A stretch of 64,000 nt of DNA from Hohaiivirga sp031546825 (GTDB taxonomy: Bacteria > Pseudomonadota > Alphaproteobacteria > Rhizobiales > Beijerinckiaceae). The notes under the pieces were generated by a model. It saw only the letters and a list, made by a program, of their open reading frames with translations. It was not told where the DNA came from and searched no databases. Positions 52,921 through 62,559 of this stretch are shown here, one piece after another. The translations under genes were made by a program, and so were the position numbers. The stretch lies in NCBI GenBank assembly GCA_031546825.1, contig JAVBJU010000010.1, forward strand, positions 1 through 64,000, read 5' to 3'. The first letter of the stretch is position 1; each line of letters opens with the position of its first letter.

Positions 52921-54678
52921 ATGAATATTTTCGCGCTGTTTGAACGTCGTGTTGCGGATGCCATCAAGGCTCTGGTTGCGGAAGGCCGCTTGCCTGCCGG
53001 GCTCGACACCGCGCGCGTCGTGGTGGAGCCGCCGCGCGATGCCTCCCACGGCGATCTCGCCACCAATGCCGCGATGGTTCTCGCTAAGGATGCCAAGAGC
53101 AATCCCCGCGCGCTTGCTGAGATGATCGTTGAGAAACTTAAGGACGATAAGGATATCGTCAAGCTCGACATTGCCGGTCCGGGCTTCATTAACCTGACGC
53201 TGGCGCAGGATATATTCCATAACGTGCTACGCGAGGCACTGACGCTGGGGCGTGACTTTGGCAGTAGCAATCAGGGCAAGGGCCAGAAGGTCAATGTGGA
53301 ATACGTCTCCGCCAACCCCACCGGCCCGATGCATGTCGGCCATGGCCGTGGTGCGGTATTCGGCGATGCGCTGGCCGGGCTGCTGGAGTTCGCCGGTTAC
53401 GATGTGACACGCGAATATTACATCAATGACGCGGGTGCTCAGGTCGATGTGCTGGCGCGTTCTGCCCATCTGCGCTACCGCGAAGCGCTTGGCGAAACCA
53501 TTGAAATTCCTGAGGGGCTTTATCCGGGCGATTATCTGGTGCCCGTTGGTGAGGCGCTGGCCAAGCAATATGGCGACAAGCTGAAAAGTCAGAGCGAGGC
53601 CGAATGGCTGCCGGTGGTGCGTTCTTTCGCCATCGACGCGATGATGGCGATGATCCGTGAGGACCTTGCCCGTCTCGATATCCGCCATGCGGTATTCTTC
53701 TCCGAGCGGTCGCTGACGAAGAACGGCACCGATGAAATCCGTAAAATGATTGATGACCTGCGCGGGCGCGGCCTGATCTATGAAGGACGCCTGCCGCCGC
53801 CCAAAGGCCAGTTGCCGGACGATTGGGAAGACCGCGAGCAGACGCTGTTCAAATCAACCGATTTTGGCGATGACGTGGATCGCGCCATCATGAAATCAGA
53901 TGGCTCATACACCTATTTCGCGGCCGATATCGCCTATCACCATTCCAAGTTCCAGCGCGGCTTTGCGTCGATGATCGATATCTGGGGCGCGGACCACGGC
54001 GGCTACGTCAAGCGTATGCAGGCAGCGGTCAAGGCGATCACCGGCGGGAAGGGTGATCTCGATATAAAGCTGTGTCAGCTGGTGCGTTTGTTGCGCAATG
54101 GCGAGCCGGTCAAGATGTCCAAGCGTTCCGGGGAATTCGTGACGCTGCGTGAGGTGGTGGAAGAAGTTGGTTCCGACGCCGTGCGCTTCATGATGGTTTT
54201 CCGGAAAAATGACGGCACCCTGGACTTCGACCTCGCCAAGGTGGTCGAAATGGCCAAGGAAAATCCGGTTTTTTACGTGCAATATGCCCATGCACGTTGT
54301 GCTTCGGTGCTGCGCGAAGCGCAGCGCGTCTTCCCGAAAATCGATATCTCTGCCGCTGGGCTCGCCAAGAGCGACCTGTCTGCGGTGAACGATTCCTCCG
54401 AGCTCGACCTGTTCCGGTTGGTGGCGCAATATCCGCGTCAGGTTGAAGCCGCAGCCGCCAACCATGAGCCGCACCGCATCGCGTTCTATCTTTATGAGCT
54501 GGCCTCCAGCCTAAACAGTTTGTGGAACAAGGGCAAAGACTTGCCGCATTTGCGGTTTATTAACCAGGACGATGAGACAATAACGAGAGCCAGACTTGGG
54601 TTCGTCTGTGTCGTACGCGATGTATTGGCGTCCGGGCTGGCTGTTTTGGGGGTCTCTGCACCCGACGAGATGCGGTAA
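52921..54678 (+). CDS. argS: ArgS, arginyl-tRNA synthetase
   Basis: A class I synthetase of 585 residues with the HIGH-type motif PTGPMHVGHGRGAV near residue 130, KMSKRSG near residue 400, an N-terminal Arg-tRNA-synthetase domain and the DALR anticodon-binding domain at the C-terminus. The ATG at 52921 matches the usual MNIF-type start; earlier ATG codons in frame are unlikely. It lies between dgt and the SPOR protein gene, a common grouping in this order. Confidence 0.95.
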   Translation: MNIFALFERRVADAIKALVAEGRLPAGLDTARVVVEPPRDASHGDLATNAAMVLAKDAKSNPRALAEMIVEKLKDDKDIVKLDIAGPGFINLTLAQDIFHNVLREALTLGRDFGSSNQGKGQKVNVEYVSANPTGPMHVGHGRGAVFGDALAGLLEFAGYDVTREYYINDAGAQVDVLARSAHLRYREALGETIEIPEGLYPGDYLVPVGEALAKQYGDKLKSQSEAEWLPVVRSFAIDAMMAMIREDLARLDIRHAVFFSERSLTKNGTDEIRKMIDDLRGRGLIYEGRLPPPKGQLPDDWEDREQTLFKSTDFGDDVDRAIMKSDGSYTYFAADIAYHHSKFQRGFASMIDIWGADHGGYVKRMQAAVKAITGGKGDLDIKLCQLVRLLRNGEPVKMSKRSGEFVTLREVVEEVGSDAVRFMMVFRKNDGTLDFDLAKVVEMAKENPVFYVQYAHARCASVLREAQRVFPKIDISAAGLAKSDLSAVNDSSELDLFRLVAQYPRQVEAAAANHEPHRIAFYLYELASSLNSLWNKGKDLPHLRFINQDDETITRARLGFVCVVRDVLASGLAVLGVSAPDEMR

Positions 54679-54763
54679 TATTAAGCCGGAAACGTCGGGT
54701 AGGCCCTCTGTGAGATTTGTTGCGGCGTGAATTGGTGTTCACGCTGATGGAGGGAGCGGCCCG

Positions 54764-56566
54764 ATGACTGAGCCGACGAAAACGCGCTTTACCATTGATC
54801 TCGAAGAGATCGATCGCCAGTTACGGCGCGCAGCTCCTGCGCCATTGGAGACGCCTGCGGCACGCCGTGAGCCGGTCATAGAGCCAGCTTCAAAAGCGGC
54901 TTTCGAAAAACGCAGTGCCGATGAGGTGTCGGGTTATGCACCCATGCCGCTGCTGCCGCCCATGTCGCCGCTGCCGCCCAGGACGCCGATGCTAACGCAG
55001 CCGCCGGTGCAAGCGCATGCGGGTGATCCATTGCGCGAACTTGCTCGCATCATAGGGCAGGACGATCCTTTCGATTCGATTCTTGGCAATCCCGCTGCGG
55101 GGACGCCTGTGGCGCCTCAGCCTTTAACTCCCAAGCCTGCGGAGTCATTGAGTCTTGGAGGCTCTGATTTTCGTGCTCATCAACCGGCTCCAGCTATGCC
55201 CAACGCGGCCGGCTTGCCGGAAGTTGGCAGTCTTGCCGATTATTTGCGCTCAGAAAGCCCGCGTCCTGGCACGCCAGCGGCTCCGTCTCAAGCGCCGTTG
55301 AATCGCCAAGTGCTGCCGTCCAGCTTGGATTTTGGTGCTTTGGAGGGGCTGGCGGCCAAGGCGAGCGGATCTGCCGTTGGTTCGCACGCGGCTGCCGCGC
55401 CGAGTCCTGTGCCTGTTAAGGCGGGAGCGTTCGAGGCCCCAGGCTATGCCCCGAAGCCGCTGTCATCCTGGCAAACGGAGGCCGTAGCTCCGCTTGCCCC
55501 AAAGTCAGATTTCGAAAATTATACGCCCTCATATGCCAACCCAAGCCTCGGCTACCAACCGGGCTATCAGCCGGAGGCGGAGTCGGAGCAGGAATTCGCT
55601 GAGCCGCCCCGGAGCAAAAAGTGGCTTTGGCGCGGTGTAATGGCCCTTGTCCTTCTTGGGGGGGCTACGGGTGGTTACGGATATATGCGCTCCAAGGGGA
55701 TCGTCGGCGGCGGTGAGCCGCCGGTGGTTGTGGCCACGAGCGGACCAACCAAGGTTGCGCCGACCGTGCCCGATGGCAAGGAATTCCCGGATCAGAACAA
55801 GCAGATTTACCAGAACGGTGCCAAGGAAGTCCGGACGCAAATCGTCAACCGCGAAGAGCAGCCGGTTGATGTGCGGCAGGCAACCGGTGCCGTGAACAGT
55901 CCCCTGACCGATGCCAATAGTCTCGGCGCGGCGCGGAAGGTCAGAACAATCGTGGTTGCTTCAGACGGCCAGGTGCTCGGCGATGATGGCGCCCCCCCCG
56001 CGTCCGCTTCGCCTTCCTCGCAGCAACGGCCGCAGCCGCAACCACAGAAGCCGCTACCCTACGTTCCCGTGAGAGGAGCAGGGTCCAGCGCGCCCGTGAT
56101 GCCGTCACCGGCCCCGGCACCGGTGCAGCAGGCTGCTGCGCCTACCGCCGTGACGCCGCCCCCCACACCAGCCCCGGTCCCGACGCCAACGCCATCACGC
56201 CCCCAGGCGGTTCAACCTTCCGCACCGCAAGCGGCCACACCAGCTCCTGCACCACAACGTGTGGCTGCAACGCTGCCGCCCGTGGAACGCCCGGCAGCAC
56301 CGGTTGAACGCGCCGCAACGAGTGGCCCATATACGATCCAGTTTGGCATCGCCAAAAGTGATGCGGATGGCCGCGCGCAATTCGCCAGGATTAAGGCGCA
56401 ACATAGCAAAATCTTGAACGGTGTTTCTGCAGCCATCCAGTCGGCCACGGTCAACGGTGCAACAATCTACCGCATCCGCAGCTCTGGTGTGTCGAAAGCG
56501 ACGGGTGATGCTTTGTGCAGAGATCTCGTCGCGGCAGGCGGCTCCTGTTTTGTGGCCAAGAACTGA
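54764..56566 (+). CDS. SPOR domain cell-division protein
   Basis: A 600-residue envelope protein. The N-terminal 280 residues are proline/alanine-rich and cytoplasmic; a single membrane segment lies at about 290-305 (GVMALVLLGGATGGYGYM) after the basic KKWLWR; then a long, proline-rich periplasmic linker; and a SPOR domain at about 520-600 (YTIQFGIAKSDADGRAQF) that binds denuded peptidoglycan at the septum. Similar genes between argS and nagZ are conserved in Alphaproteobacteria. A small hairpin (54725-54744) lies in its leader. Confidence 0.85.
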   Translation: MTEPTKTRFTIDLEEIDRQLRRAAPAPLETPAARREPVIEPASKAAFEKRSADEVSGYAPMPLLPPMSPLPPRTPMLTQPPVQAHAGDPLRELARIIGQDDPFDSILGNPAAGTPVAPQPLTPKPAESLSLGGSDFRAHQPAPAMPNAAGLPEVGSLADYLRSESPRPGTPAAPSQAPLNRQVLPSSLDFGALEGLAAKASGSAVGSHAAAAPSPVPVKAGAFEAPGYAPKPLSSWQTEAVAPLAPKSDFENYTPSYANPSLGYQPGYQPEAESEQEFAEPPRSKKWLWRGVMALVLLGGATGGYGYMRSKGIVGGGEPPVVVATSGPTKVAPTVPDGKEFPDQNKQIYQNGAKEVRTQIVNREEQPVDVRQATGAVNSPLTDANSLGAARKVRTIVVASDGQVLGDDGAPPASASPSSQQRPQPQPQKPLPYVPVRGAGSSAPVMPSPAPAPVQQAAAPTAVTPPPTPAPVPTPTPSRPQAVQPSAPQAATPAPAPQRVAATLPPVERPAAPVERAATSGPYTIQFGIAKSDADGRAQFARIKAQHSKILNGVSAAIQSATVNGATIYRIRSSGVSKATGDALCRDLVAAGGSCFVAKN

Positions 56567-56591
56567 CGCGCTGCCGTTCGGAAAGAAATAA

Positions 56592-57608
56592 ATGACAATA
56601 AAAGCCGTTATTCTGGGGTGCTCCGGTTTCGTGTTGACCAGCGAGGAGCGGGCGTTCTTCAAGGCCGTCAACCCTTGGGGATTCATACTGTTCAAGCGTA
56701 ATGTCGAGACGCCGGAGCAGGTGCGTGCGCTATGCGCGGTACTGCGTGACATCACCGGGCGGGCCGACACGCCGATCCTGATTGATCAGGAAGGCGGGCG
56801 CGTGCAGCGCATGGGACCGCCGCACTGGTCGGCCTATCCGTCGGGCCGCGCCTATGGCGAGGTGTTCGCACGAGATAAGGATAAGGGCCTCGACATGGCC
56901 CGCATCGGTGCGCGTTTGATTGCCGAGGATTTGCGCGCTGTGGGGATCACGGTCGATTGCCTGCCGGTGCTCGATGTTCCCGTTGCCGGGGCACACGATG
57001 TGATCGGTAACCGTGCCTATGGCGTGACACCGGATATTGTTGCGAAACTCGGGCGAGCCGCTTCCGAGGGGCTGCTGCAAGGCGGCGTTCTGCCGGTCCT
57101 CAAGCATATTCCTGGACATGGACGCGCAGGCGTAGACAGTCATCTCAGCTTGCCGGTGGTCGATGCTCCCCGTGCCGCTCTTGAAAGCGACTTTGCGCCG
57201 TTCCGCGATCTCGTCGATATGCCGCTGGCGATGACGGCGCATGTGATTTACACCGCCTATGATGCCAAGCGCCCGGCCACAACCTCACCGGTGGTAATGC
57301 GTGAGGTAATACGCGGTTTCATTGGCTATGACGGTCTGGTCATGAGCGATGATTTATCGATGCAGGCCTTGTCGGGTTCGCTTGATGAACGCGCGATGGC
57401 AGTGTTTGAAGCCGGGTGTGATATGGCCCTGCATTGCAATGGCCGCATGGATGAAATGTCCCTGGTGGTGAAAGCTGTGCCTATGCTCAATGGCAAGGCC
57501 GCACAACGGGCCGAACGCGCGCTCGCGCGTATTGCTGCCGGTCCTCAAGCCGCCGATATTCCCGAACTGCGTGCCCGCTTTACAGATTGCTTTCCTCCCC
57601 TGGTATGA
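56592..57608 (+). CDS. nagZ: NagZ, beta-N-acetylhexosaminidase
   Basis: NagZ is a cytoplasmic glycoside hydrolase family 3 enzyme that removes GlcNAc from anhydro-muropeptides during cell-wall recycling. The 338-residue protein has IDQEGGRVQRM, KHIPGHGRAGVDSH (acid/base histidine) and the nucleophile aspartate in MSDDLSMQAL. It lies 25 bases after the SPOR gene and 42 bases before scpA in a single direction. Confidence 0.94.
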   Translation: MTIKAVILGCSGFVLTSEERAFFKAVNPWGFILFKRNVETPEQVRALCAVLRDITGRADTPILIDQEGGRVQRMGPPHWSAYPSGRAYGEVFARDKDKGLDMARIGARLIAEDLRAVGITVDCLPVLDVPVAGAHDVIGNRAYGVTPDIVAKLGRAASEGLLQGGVLPVLKHIPGHGRAGVDSHLSLPVVDAPRAALESDFAPFRDLVDMPLAMTAHVIYTAYDAKRPATTSPVVMREVIRGFIGYDGLVMSDDLSMQALSGSLDERAMAVFEAGCDMALHCNGRMDEMSLVVKAVPMLNGKAAQRAERALARIAAGPQAADIPELRARFTDCFPPLV

Positions 57609-57650
57609 GAGGCTTGCCAGCAGTGGGGCCTGACGTGCTAAGACGAGCCC

Positions 57651-58442
57651 ATGGCACAGGAAATGCAATTTGAGGAGAGCGTGCGCGTCGAAACGGCGGA
57701 GGGGGAACCTGCGCTGATGATCGACGTCGATGGCTTTGAAGGGCCGCTCGACCTTTTGCTGGAACTCGCGCGTCGCCAGAAAATCGATCTGCACCGCATT
57801 TCCATTCTGGCGCTTGCTGAGCAATATCTCCTCTACATTGAAGAGGCGCGCAAGCTGCGGCTTGAGCTTGCCGCCGATTACCTCGTCATGGCGGCATGGC
57901 TCGCCTATCTCAAATCACGGCTGCTGCTGCCCGATCCCCCCAAGGATGATGAGCCGACCGTTGAGGAACTGGCTTCGGCACTTGCCGCACGCTTGCTGAG
58001 GCTGGAGACCATCCGCGAAGCGGCCCAGCTTCTTGCCGAGCGCAATCGCCTGGGCCGTGATGTCTTCGCCCGTGGCGCGCCGGAATCCATCAAAAGCATT
58101 CCGGTGGCGCAGTGGGATGTCTCGCTGTTTGATCTGCTATCGGCCTATGCCACGCAACGGCAAAAGATGCTCAATTCGCGGGTGACATTGCGCAAGCGGA
58201 ATGTCTGGTCGCTGGAAGAAGCACGAGTTGCGCTGGAGCGTTTGCTCGGCTTCGCCAGCGACTGGGTCAATCTTGATGATTATCTCGTCCGCTATATGCC
58301 GGATGATTCGATGCGGCCCACAGTGCTGGCATCATCTTTGTCGGCGACTTTGGAAATGGTGAAGGAGGGGCGGTTGAACATCCATCAGGAGCGCGCCTTT
58401 GGGCCGCTTTGGCTGCGCCCAGCCGACACGAAGGAAAACTGA
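57651..58442 (+). CDS. scpA: ScpA, segregation and condensation protein A
   Basis: ScpA is the kleisin that links SMC heads in the condensin complex. The 263-residue protein has the conserved start FEGPLDLLLELARRQKIDLHRISI and the central YLVMAAWLAYLKSRLLLP. The C-terminal winged-helix part, VTLLATSSLSATLEM-like, precedes NIHQERAFGPLWL. Its stop lies two bases before the scpB ATG, suggesting coupling. Confidence 0.93.
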   Translation: MAQEMQFEESVRVETAEGEPALMIDVDGFEGPLDLLLELARRQKIDLHRISILALAEQYLLYIEEARKLRLELAADYLVMAAWLAYLKSRLLLPDPPKDDEPTVEELASALAARLLRLETIREAAQLLAERNRLGRDVFARGAPESIKSIPVAQWDVSLFDLLSAYATQRQKMLNSRVTLRKRNVWSLEEARVALERLLGFASDWVNLDDYLVRYMPDDSMRPTVLASSLSATLEMVKEGRLNIHQERAFGPLWLRPADTKEN

Positions 58443-58443
58443 T

Positions 58444-59148
58444 ATGATGATGGAACCGCAGGAAGAGGAAGCCCCCGTGGAAAGGGTGCTCATTCCGCCG
58501 GAACATGAGGAATGTGTGCGCCTCACAGAGGCTCTTCTGTTCGCGTCTGCCCACCCGATGACCGATGAGGAACTTGTGGGCCGCCTGCCGGAAGGGGCGG
58601 ACATTCCCCGTGTGATCACCGATCTTGAGGAATCCTATCGCTTACGTGGCGTCAATCTCGTTCGGGTTGCAGGGGGGTGGGCGTTCCGCACTGCCGCCGA
58701 TCTCAGTTTCATGCTGGCGCGCAATGTCATTGAACCGCGTAAATTATCTCGCGCTGCTGTCGAGACATTGGCAATCATCGCCTATCACCAACCGGTGACA
58801 CGTGCCGAGATGGAAGAGATTCGCGGCGTATCAACCTCGCGCGGCACCCTTGATACGTTGCTCGAAACAGGCTGGATCCGCCTGCGCGGTCGCCGTCGCT
58901 CGCCGGGGCGGCCAGTCACCTATGGAACGACCAAGGCCTTTCTCGAGCATTTCGGTCTTGATGCCATTGCCGATCTTCCGGGCCTCGAAGAACTGAAAGG
59001 CACCGGTCTGCTTGAAGGCCGTCTACCGCCGGGCCTGACATTGCCGTTGCCAAATGATGACGCAACGCTGCTACCCGATGAGGACCCGCTCGACGAAGGC
59101 GATCTGTTTTATGGCGCGCCAACCGAGGAGGATACTGAGGAGGCGTGA
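58444..59148 (+). CDS. scpB: ScpB, segregation and condensation protein B
   Basis: ScpB dimerises and binds ScpA in the SMC complex. The 234-residue protein has two winged-helix domains: LTEALLFASAHPMTDEEL at the start and TLAIIAYHQPVTRAEMEEIRGVS in the second. The ATG at 58444, one of three consecutive ATG codons, has AAGGA seven bases upstream. The acidic tail ends EEDTEEA. The following gap (59149-59417) holds no evident gene. Confidence 0.93.
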   Translation: MMMEPQEEEAPVERVLIPPEHEECVRLTEALLFASAHPMTDEELVGRLPEGADIPRVITDLEESYRLRGVNLVRVAGGWAFRTAADLSFMLARNVIEPRKLSRAAVETLAIIAYHQPVTRAEMEEIRGVSTSRGTLDTLLETGWIRLRGRRRSPGRPVTYGTTKAFLEHFGLDAIADLPGLEELKGTGLLEGRLPPGLTLPLPNDDATLLPDEDPLDEGDLFYGAPTEEDTEEA

Positions 59149-59417
59149 GGCACAATGCGGGTTCTGTGGTGATGACGGATCGTCGCAATTTGGGTGTTTT
59201 GTTGTGATTGCGCCACCTTGGCAAAATGAAAGCCTTGTTTTTCGTTGTGGCTGTCCGTAATTTCAAACCATGGCCGACGAACATTGGCTTGCTTGTGGAC
59301 GACGTGCACTTTTAGTTGTACGGCTGTGATACTTACCTCATGGAAGATCGATCGCGGTCTTCATGACAGCATTCTGTAGTTAAGGTGTTGGCGTAAAGGC
59401 CAGCGCGGGAGGATTTT

Positions 59418-59780
59418 ATGGGCGGTTTGAGTCTCATGCACTGGATTATCGTGGGTGTGATTGTTCTTGTGCTCTTCGGCGGACGCGGCAAGATATCCGA
59501 TATCATGGGTGATGTGGCCAAGGGCATCAAGTCCTTCAAAAAAGGCATGGCCGATGAAGATGTGCCGCCTGCGCCGCCTCCTGCCCAGCCCAGCGAAACC
59601 ATTCGCGCCGAGGCCCCGGTTGTGATCGAGCATCAGCGCGACATCGAAATTCCTGGGGCTCCGGCACCGAAAGCGCGCGCCAAGGCTCCGGCCAAAGCCG
59701 CGACTGCGAAGAAAGCTCCGGCGGCCGCCAAAGCCCCCGCTGTCAAGAAACCGGCGAGCCGTAAAAAGGCCGATAGCTGA
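59418..59780 (+). CDS. tatA: TatA, twin-arginine translocase pore subunit
   Basis: TatA forms the translocation pore for folded proteins. The 120-residue protein has an N-terminal membrane segment (HWIIVGVIVLVLFGG) followed by the amphipathic helix GDVAKGIKSFKKGMADED with the FGGRGKI hinge. The remaining part is an unusually long lysine/alanine/proline-rich tail. A strong GGGAGGA ribosome binding site precedes it. tatB is 51 bases downstream. Confidence 0.94.
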   Translation: MGGLSLMHWIIVGVIVLVLFGGRGKISDIMGDVAKGIKSFKKGMADEDVPPAPPPAQPSETIRAEAPVVIEHQRDIEIPGAPAPKARAKAPAKAATAKKAPAAAKAPAVKKPASRKKADS

Positions 59781-59831
59781 AAGCAGTCGTGATTTCATGC
59801 TGTTGCTGAGCCAGAAAATGAAAGCCGGATC

Positions 59832-60356
59832 ATGTTTGGCATGAGCGGGATGGAGATGATCGTCATCGCCGTGGTGGCCCTTGTGGCCATCGGGCCGAAG
59901 GACCTGCCCAAGGCATTGCGCATGGTGGGTCAGATCATGGCAAAGGTTCGCCGCATGGCGGGCGAGTTCCAGTCGCAGTTCAACGAGGCGATCCGTGAGG
60001 CCGACCTTGAAGAACTGCGCAAGAGCGCGTCCGACATCAACGATGCGGTTGCTCCCTTTAAAAGCGGGTTCGACCCGCTGAAAAGTGCGGGCGAACAGCT
60101 TAAAAATGCCATCGGCGAGGTGGCGCTGCCCGAACCAGTGGTGGTCGAGCCGTCCGCGCCCCTCGTGCCCAGTGAGCCGAAGAAGAGGGTGGCAAGAAAG
60201 CCTACCGTCAAGAAGGCGGAAGCTGTGGTGGAGCCGGTGGTCGAGCTGCCGGAAAAGGCAGAGCGCAAAAAGCCGCCCGCCAAGGCTAAAGCCACTCCTG
60301 TCAAAACCGCAGTACAGAGAATCCGCAAGGCCACAAAGCCGGATGAGAACGTCTAG
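59832..60356 (+). CDS. tatB: TatB, twin-arginine translocase receptor subunit
   Basis: TatB, with TatC, forms the receptor for twin-arginine signals. The 174-residue protein begins with MFGMSGMEMIVIAVVALVAIGPKDLPKALRMVGQ, a membrane segment with the conserved glutamate and GP hinge, followed by a long amphipathic helix and a basic lysine/proline/alanine tail. The stop is directly followed by the tatC ATG, so the two are coupled. Confidence 0.94.
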   Translation: MFGMSGMEMIVIAVVALVAIGPKDLPKALRMVGQIMAKVRRMAGEFQSQFNEAIREADLEELRKSASDINDAVAPFKSGFDPLKSAGEQLKNAIGEVALPEPVVVEPSAPLVPSEPKKRVARKPTVKKAEAVVEPVVELPEKAERKKPPAKAKATPVKTAVQRIRKATKPDENV

Positions 60357-61160
60357 ATGAACGACGCAGCAGACGACCATATCGAAGCCTCACGCGCTCC
60401 GCTGATTGATCACCTGATCGAGCTGCGTTCTCGCCTGATGAAGGCACTCGTGGCGTTTTTCGTCATGTTCATCCTGTGCTTTGCGGTGTCCTCCTATATC
60501 TACAATATCCTGGTAGAGCCCTATGTCCATGCGGTCGGCTCGCCCGATAAGGCTCATCTGATTTATACCCACGGCCTTGAATTTTTTCAGACCAAAATTC
60601 TGGTCGCAGCCTTCGGCGCGGCCTTCCTGTCGTTTCCGGTTGTCGCCATCCAGATCTATAAATTCGTGGCGCCGGGCCTCTATAACAACGAGCGTCAGGC
60701 CTTCGTGCCTTATCTGATTGCAACTCCGGTTTTATTCACCATTGGCGCGTGCGTGGTGTATTTCATCGCCATGCCGCTGCTAATGAAGTTTTCGGTCGGA
60801 ATGCAACAACTGGCGACGGCGGCTTCGCCCTCCATCACCTTCACGCCGAAGGTGAGCGAGTACCTGTCGCTCATCATGACGTTGATTTTTGCTTTTGGGC
60901 TGTGTTTCCAGTTGCCGGTGGTTCTTACGCTCTTGGCCAAGGCTGGGGTGATCACTGCCGATTTTCTCAAGGAAAAGCGGCGCTACGCTATCGTTGGCGT
61001 TTTCGTTATCGCTGCCATCTTCACGCCGCCGGATGTCATCAGCCAGTTCGCCCTCGCCATTCCGACGCTTCTGCTCTACGAGGCGTCCGTTATCAGCGTT
61101 GGCATGGTTGAAAAGAAACGCGAGGCGGAACGCGCTAAGCGTGAAGCGGAAGACGCCTGA
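60357..61160 (+). CDS. tatC: TatC, twin-arginine translocase core subunit
   Basis: TatC is the six-helix core that binds the twin-arginine motif. The 267-residue protein has the N-terminal signature APLIDHLIELRSRLMKAL with the conserved glutamate and six hydrophobic segments; the FQLPVVLTLLAKAG and AAIFTPPDVISQFALAIP motifs lie in the last two. The C-terminal end is charged. It has no gap from tatB. serS follows after a 119-base leader with several hairpins. Confidence 0.95.
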   Translation: MNDAADDHIEASRAPLIDHLIELRSRLMKALVAFFVMFILCFAVSSYIYNILVEPYVHAVGSPDKAHLIYTHGLEFFQTKILVAAFGAAFLSFPVVAIQIYKFVAPGLYNNERQAFVPYLIATPVLFTIGACVVYFIAMPLLMKFSVGMQQLATAASPSITFTPKVSEYLSLIMTLIFAFGLCFQLPVVLTLLAKAGVITADFLKEKRRYAIVGVFVIAAIFTPPDVISQFALAIPTLLLYEASVISVGMVEKKREAERAKREAEDA

Positions 61161-61181
61161 CCAAGGCTTTTTGAAACCCCA

Positions 61182-61259
61182 CGGGAAATATGCTTCCCGG
61201 CGTGACAGCCGGGAAAATTCGGGCTACACCCGAAGGATGCCCGAGGGGCATAGTTTTTT
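61182..61259 (+). promoter_or_regulatory. Tandem alternative hairpins upstream of serS
   Basis: Three consecutive perfect stems lie here: TTCCCGGC/GCCGGGAA (61194-61215), TTCGGG/CCCGAA (61218-61234) and ATGCCC/GGGCAT (61237-61251), the last followed by AGTTTTTT. The first left arm could instead pair with CGGGAA at 61182-61187, and TCGGG with CCCGA at 61240-61244. The final hairpin is at least a terminator for tatC; the rival pairings suggest a possible attenuator for serS. Confidence 0.5.
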
Positions 61260-61279
61260 AAAATTCCTCAAGGTTCGCC

Positions 61280-62554
61280 ATGCACGATATCCGCTTCATT
61301 CGCGACAATCCCGAATTGTTCGACAAGGGGCTCTCAAGCCGTAAGCTCCAGCCGCTGGCGGCTGAGGCCATTGCTCTCGATGATCGGCGCAAGGCGGCGG
61401 TGACGGAGTTGCAGGCCTCGCTTGAGCGCCGCAATGCGCTGTCGAAAGAGATCGGCCAGGCCAAAGCGTCCAAGGATGAAGCGCGCGCGCAAAGCCTGAT
61501 GGCAGAGGTGGCGACGCTGAAAGAGAGCATTCCGACGCTCGAAACTACAGAGCGCGAAGCACTGGCCCGCCTTGAGGACGTGCTGTCGTCAACGCCCAAC
61601 ACGCCCGGCAGCGATACGCCCGTCGGCCATGACGAGCACGATAATGTCGAGCGTCATCGTTTCGGCACGCCGCGCGACATCTCCGCTGCCAAACAGCATT
61701 TTGAAATCGGTGAGACGCTTGGCCTGATGGATTTCGAGACCGCGGCCAAAATGTCAGGCTCGCGCTTCGTGCTGCTGCGCGGGCAGCTTGCCCGGCTTGA
61801 GCGTGCGCTTGGCCACTTCATGCTGGACCTGCACACGCAGGAGCACGGCTACACTGAAATCAATCCGCCGATTCTGGTGCGCGACGATGCCATGTTTGGA
61901 ACGGCGCAATTGCCCAAGTTCCGCGACGACCAATTCGCCGTCTCCAATGACCTGTGGTTGGTGCCGACCGCTGAGGTACCGCTCACCAATATGGTGCGCG
62001 AAAGCGTTATGGATGAAGAAGAACTGCCGCTGCGCGTCACCGCCCTGACGCCCTGTTTCCGCTTGGAGGCGGGTGCTGCCGGGCGTGATACACGCGGCAT
62101 GTTGCGTCAGCACCAGTTCATGAAGGTCGAACTCGTCTCTGTGACGACGCCCGAAGCCTCGGCCGCCGAACATGAGCGGATGCTGACCTGCGCCGAAGCG
62201 GTGTTGAAAAGGCTCGATATTCCCTATCGCGTCATGACGTTGTGCACGGGTGACATGGGCTTTGCCTCCACCAAGACCTATGACATCGAGGCATGGCTGC
62301 CGGGGCAGGCGACCTATCGCGAAATTTCAAGCTGCTCGGTATGCGGCGATTTCCAGGCGCGGCGCATGAATGCACGCTACCGTCCCAAGGACGGCAAGGG
62401 GCCGCAATTCGTGCACACCCTCAATGGTTCCGGCATTGCGGTTGGGCGTGCCCTGATTGCCGTGATGGAAAATTATCAGAACGCGGACGGCACTGTCACC
62501 ATCCCGTCGGCACTTCTTCCCTATATGGGGGGGCTCACCAAAATCGGAGGCTGA
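61280..62554 (+). CDS. serS: SerS, seryl-tRNA synthetase
   Basis: A class II synthetase of 424 residues: an N-terminal antiparallel coiled coil (about residues 30-100, LQASLERRNALSKEIGQAKASKDEARAQ), then the catalytic domain with motif 2 (PCFRLEAGAAGRDTRGMLRQHQFMKVELV) and motif 3 (LNGSGIAVGRALIAVMENYQ). The ATG has CAAGG upstream. surE starts five bases after the stop. Confidence 0.95.
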   Translation: MHDIRFIRDNPELFDKGLSSRKLQPLAAEAIALDDRRKAAVTELQASLERRNALSKEIGQAKASKDEARAQSLMAEVATLKESIPTLETTEREALARLEDVLSSTPNTPGSDTPVGHDEHDNVERHRFGTPRDISAAKQHFEIGETLGLMDFETAAKMSGSRFVLLRGQLARLERALGHFMLDLHTQEHGYTEINPPILVRDDAMFGTAQLPKFRDDQFAVSNDLWLVPTAEVPLTNMVRESVMDEEELPLRVTALTPCFRLEAGAAGRDTRGMLRQHQFMKVELVSVTTPEASAAEHERMLTCAEAVLKRLDIPYRVMTLCTGDMGFASTKTYDIEAWLPGQATYREISSCSVCGDFQARRMNARYRPKDGKGPQFVHTLNGSGIAVGRALIAVMENYQNADGTVTIPSALLPYMGGLTKIGG

Positions 62555-62559
62555 CGAGA

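Noticed and set aside
59149..59417. Possible gene or regulatory RNA between scpB and tatA
   Set aside because: Only short frames without ribosome binding sites occur; a GAAGATCG/CGGTCTTC stem near 59343 has no T-run or conserved feature I recognise.
61190..61261. 23-codon frame in the serS leader as a leader peptide
   Set aside because: It contains no serine codon and has no convincing ribosome binding site, so classic amino-acid attenuation is not supported.
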